From Methanoregula sp. (GTDB lineage Archaea > Halobacteriota > Methanomicrobia > Methanomicrobiales > Methanospirillaceae), in the NCBI RefSeq assembly GCF_002835825.1, contig NZ_PIZH01000087.1, positions 1-6,915 of the forward strand: a stretch of 6,915 nt of DNA, given 5' to 3'. The notes beneath the pieces are model-generated. The model saw only the letters and a list, made by a program, of their open reading frames with translations, had not been told where the DNA came from and made no database searches. Position 1 is the first letter of the stretch. Each line of letters opens with the position of its first letter. Below, in pieces: positions 5,662-6,915 of the stretch. Position numbers and translations under genes: made by a program.

Positions 5662-6915
<1,254 letters not shown>

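Overview
The window reads as archaeal DNA, most likely from a methanogen of the class Methanomicrobia (order Methanomicrobiales is my best guess). The grounds are an A-type ATP synthase operon, two enzymes of the archaeal modified mevalonate pathway, TATA-box-like promoters rather than -35/-10 pairs, and Shine-Dalgarno sites of the GGAGGTGA type. Base composition is GC-rich and genes are tightly packed on the plus strand, with one exception. The genus is inferred, not shown.

Region 1 (1-2336): two adjacent plus-strand genes for successive steps of archaeal isoprenoid precursor synthesis. The first is a UbiD-family decarboxylase, probably anhydromevalonate phosphate decarboxylase, whose N-terminus is cut by the window edge. 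The second is the aconitase-X catalytic subunit, probably the large subunit of phosphomevalonate dehydratase. The dehydratase makes trans-anhydromevalonate 5-phosphate and the decarboxylase turns it into isopentenyl phosphate, feeding archaeal ether lipids. The small (DUF126-type) dehydratase subunit is not in the window. A likely bidirectional terminator at about 2333-2375 closes the region.

Region 2 (2381-3207): two small divergently transcribed genes of unknown function. I aligned them by eye. They are paralogues, collinear without a gap for their first 81 residues and sharing three tryptophans. About 150 bp lies between their starts and holds candidate divergent promoters and a small hairpin. 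This pair is the least explained part of the window.

Region 3 (3208-6915): a promoter, then A-type ATP synthase genes in the order K-E-C-F-A, running off the right edge inside A. K is the membrane rotor proteolipid, E the peripheral stalk, C the socket joining the central stalk to the ring, F a central-stalk subunit and A the catalytic subunit. E, C, F and A are coupled by 1-4 nt gaps or overlaps. K is set apart from E by 154 nt carrying an A5/T5 inverted repeat and a 10-bp hairpin, which may separate the highly needed K from the rest. Genes for H and I, which precede K in the well-known Methanosarcina operon, are not upstream of K here.

No tRNA, rRNA, CRISPR array, insertion sequence or phage gene was seen. 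The clearest new material is the paralogous small-protein pair and the K/E intercistronic structure; the rest is core metabolism.
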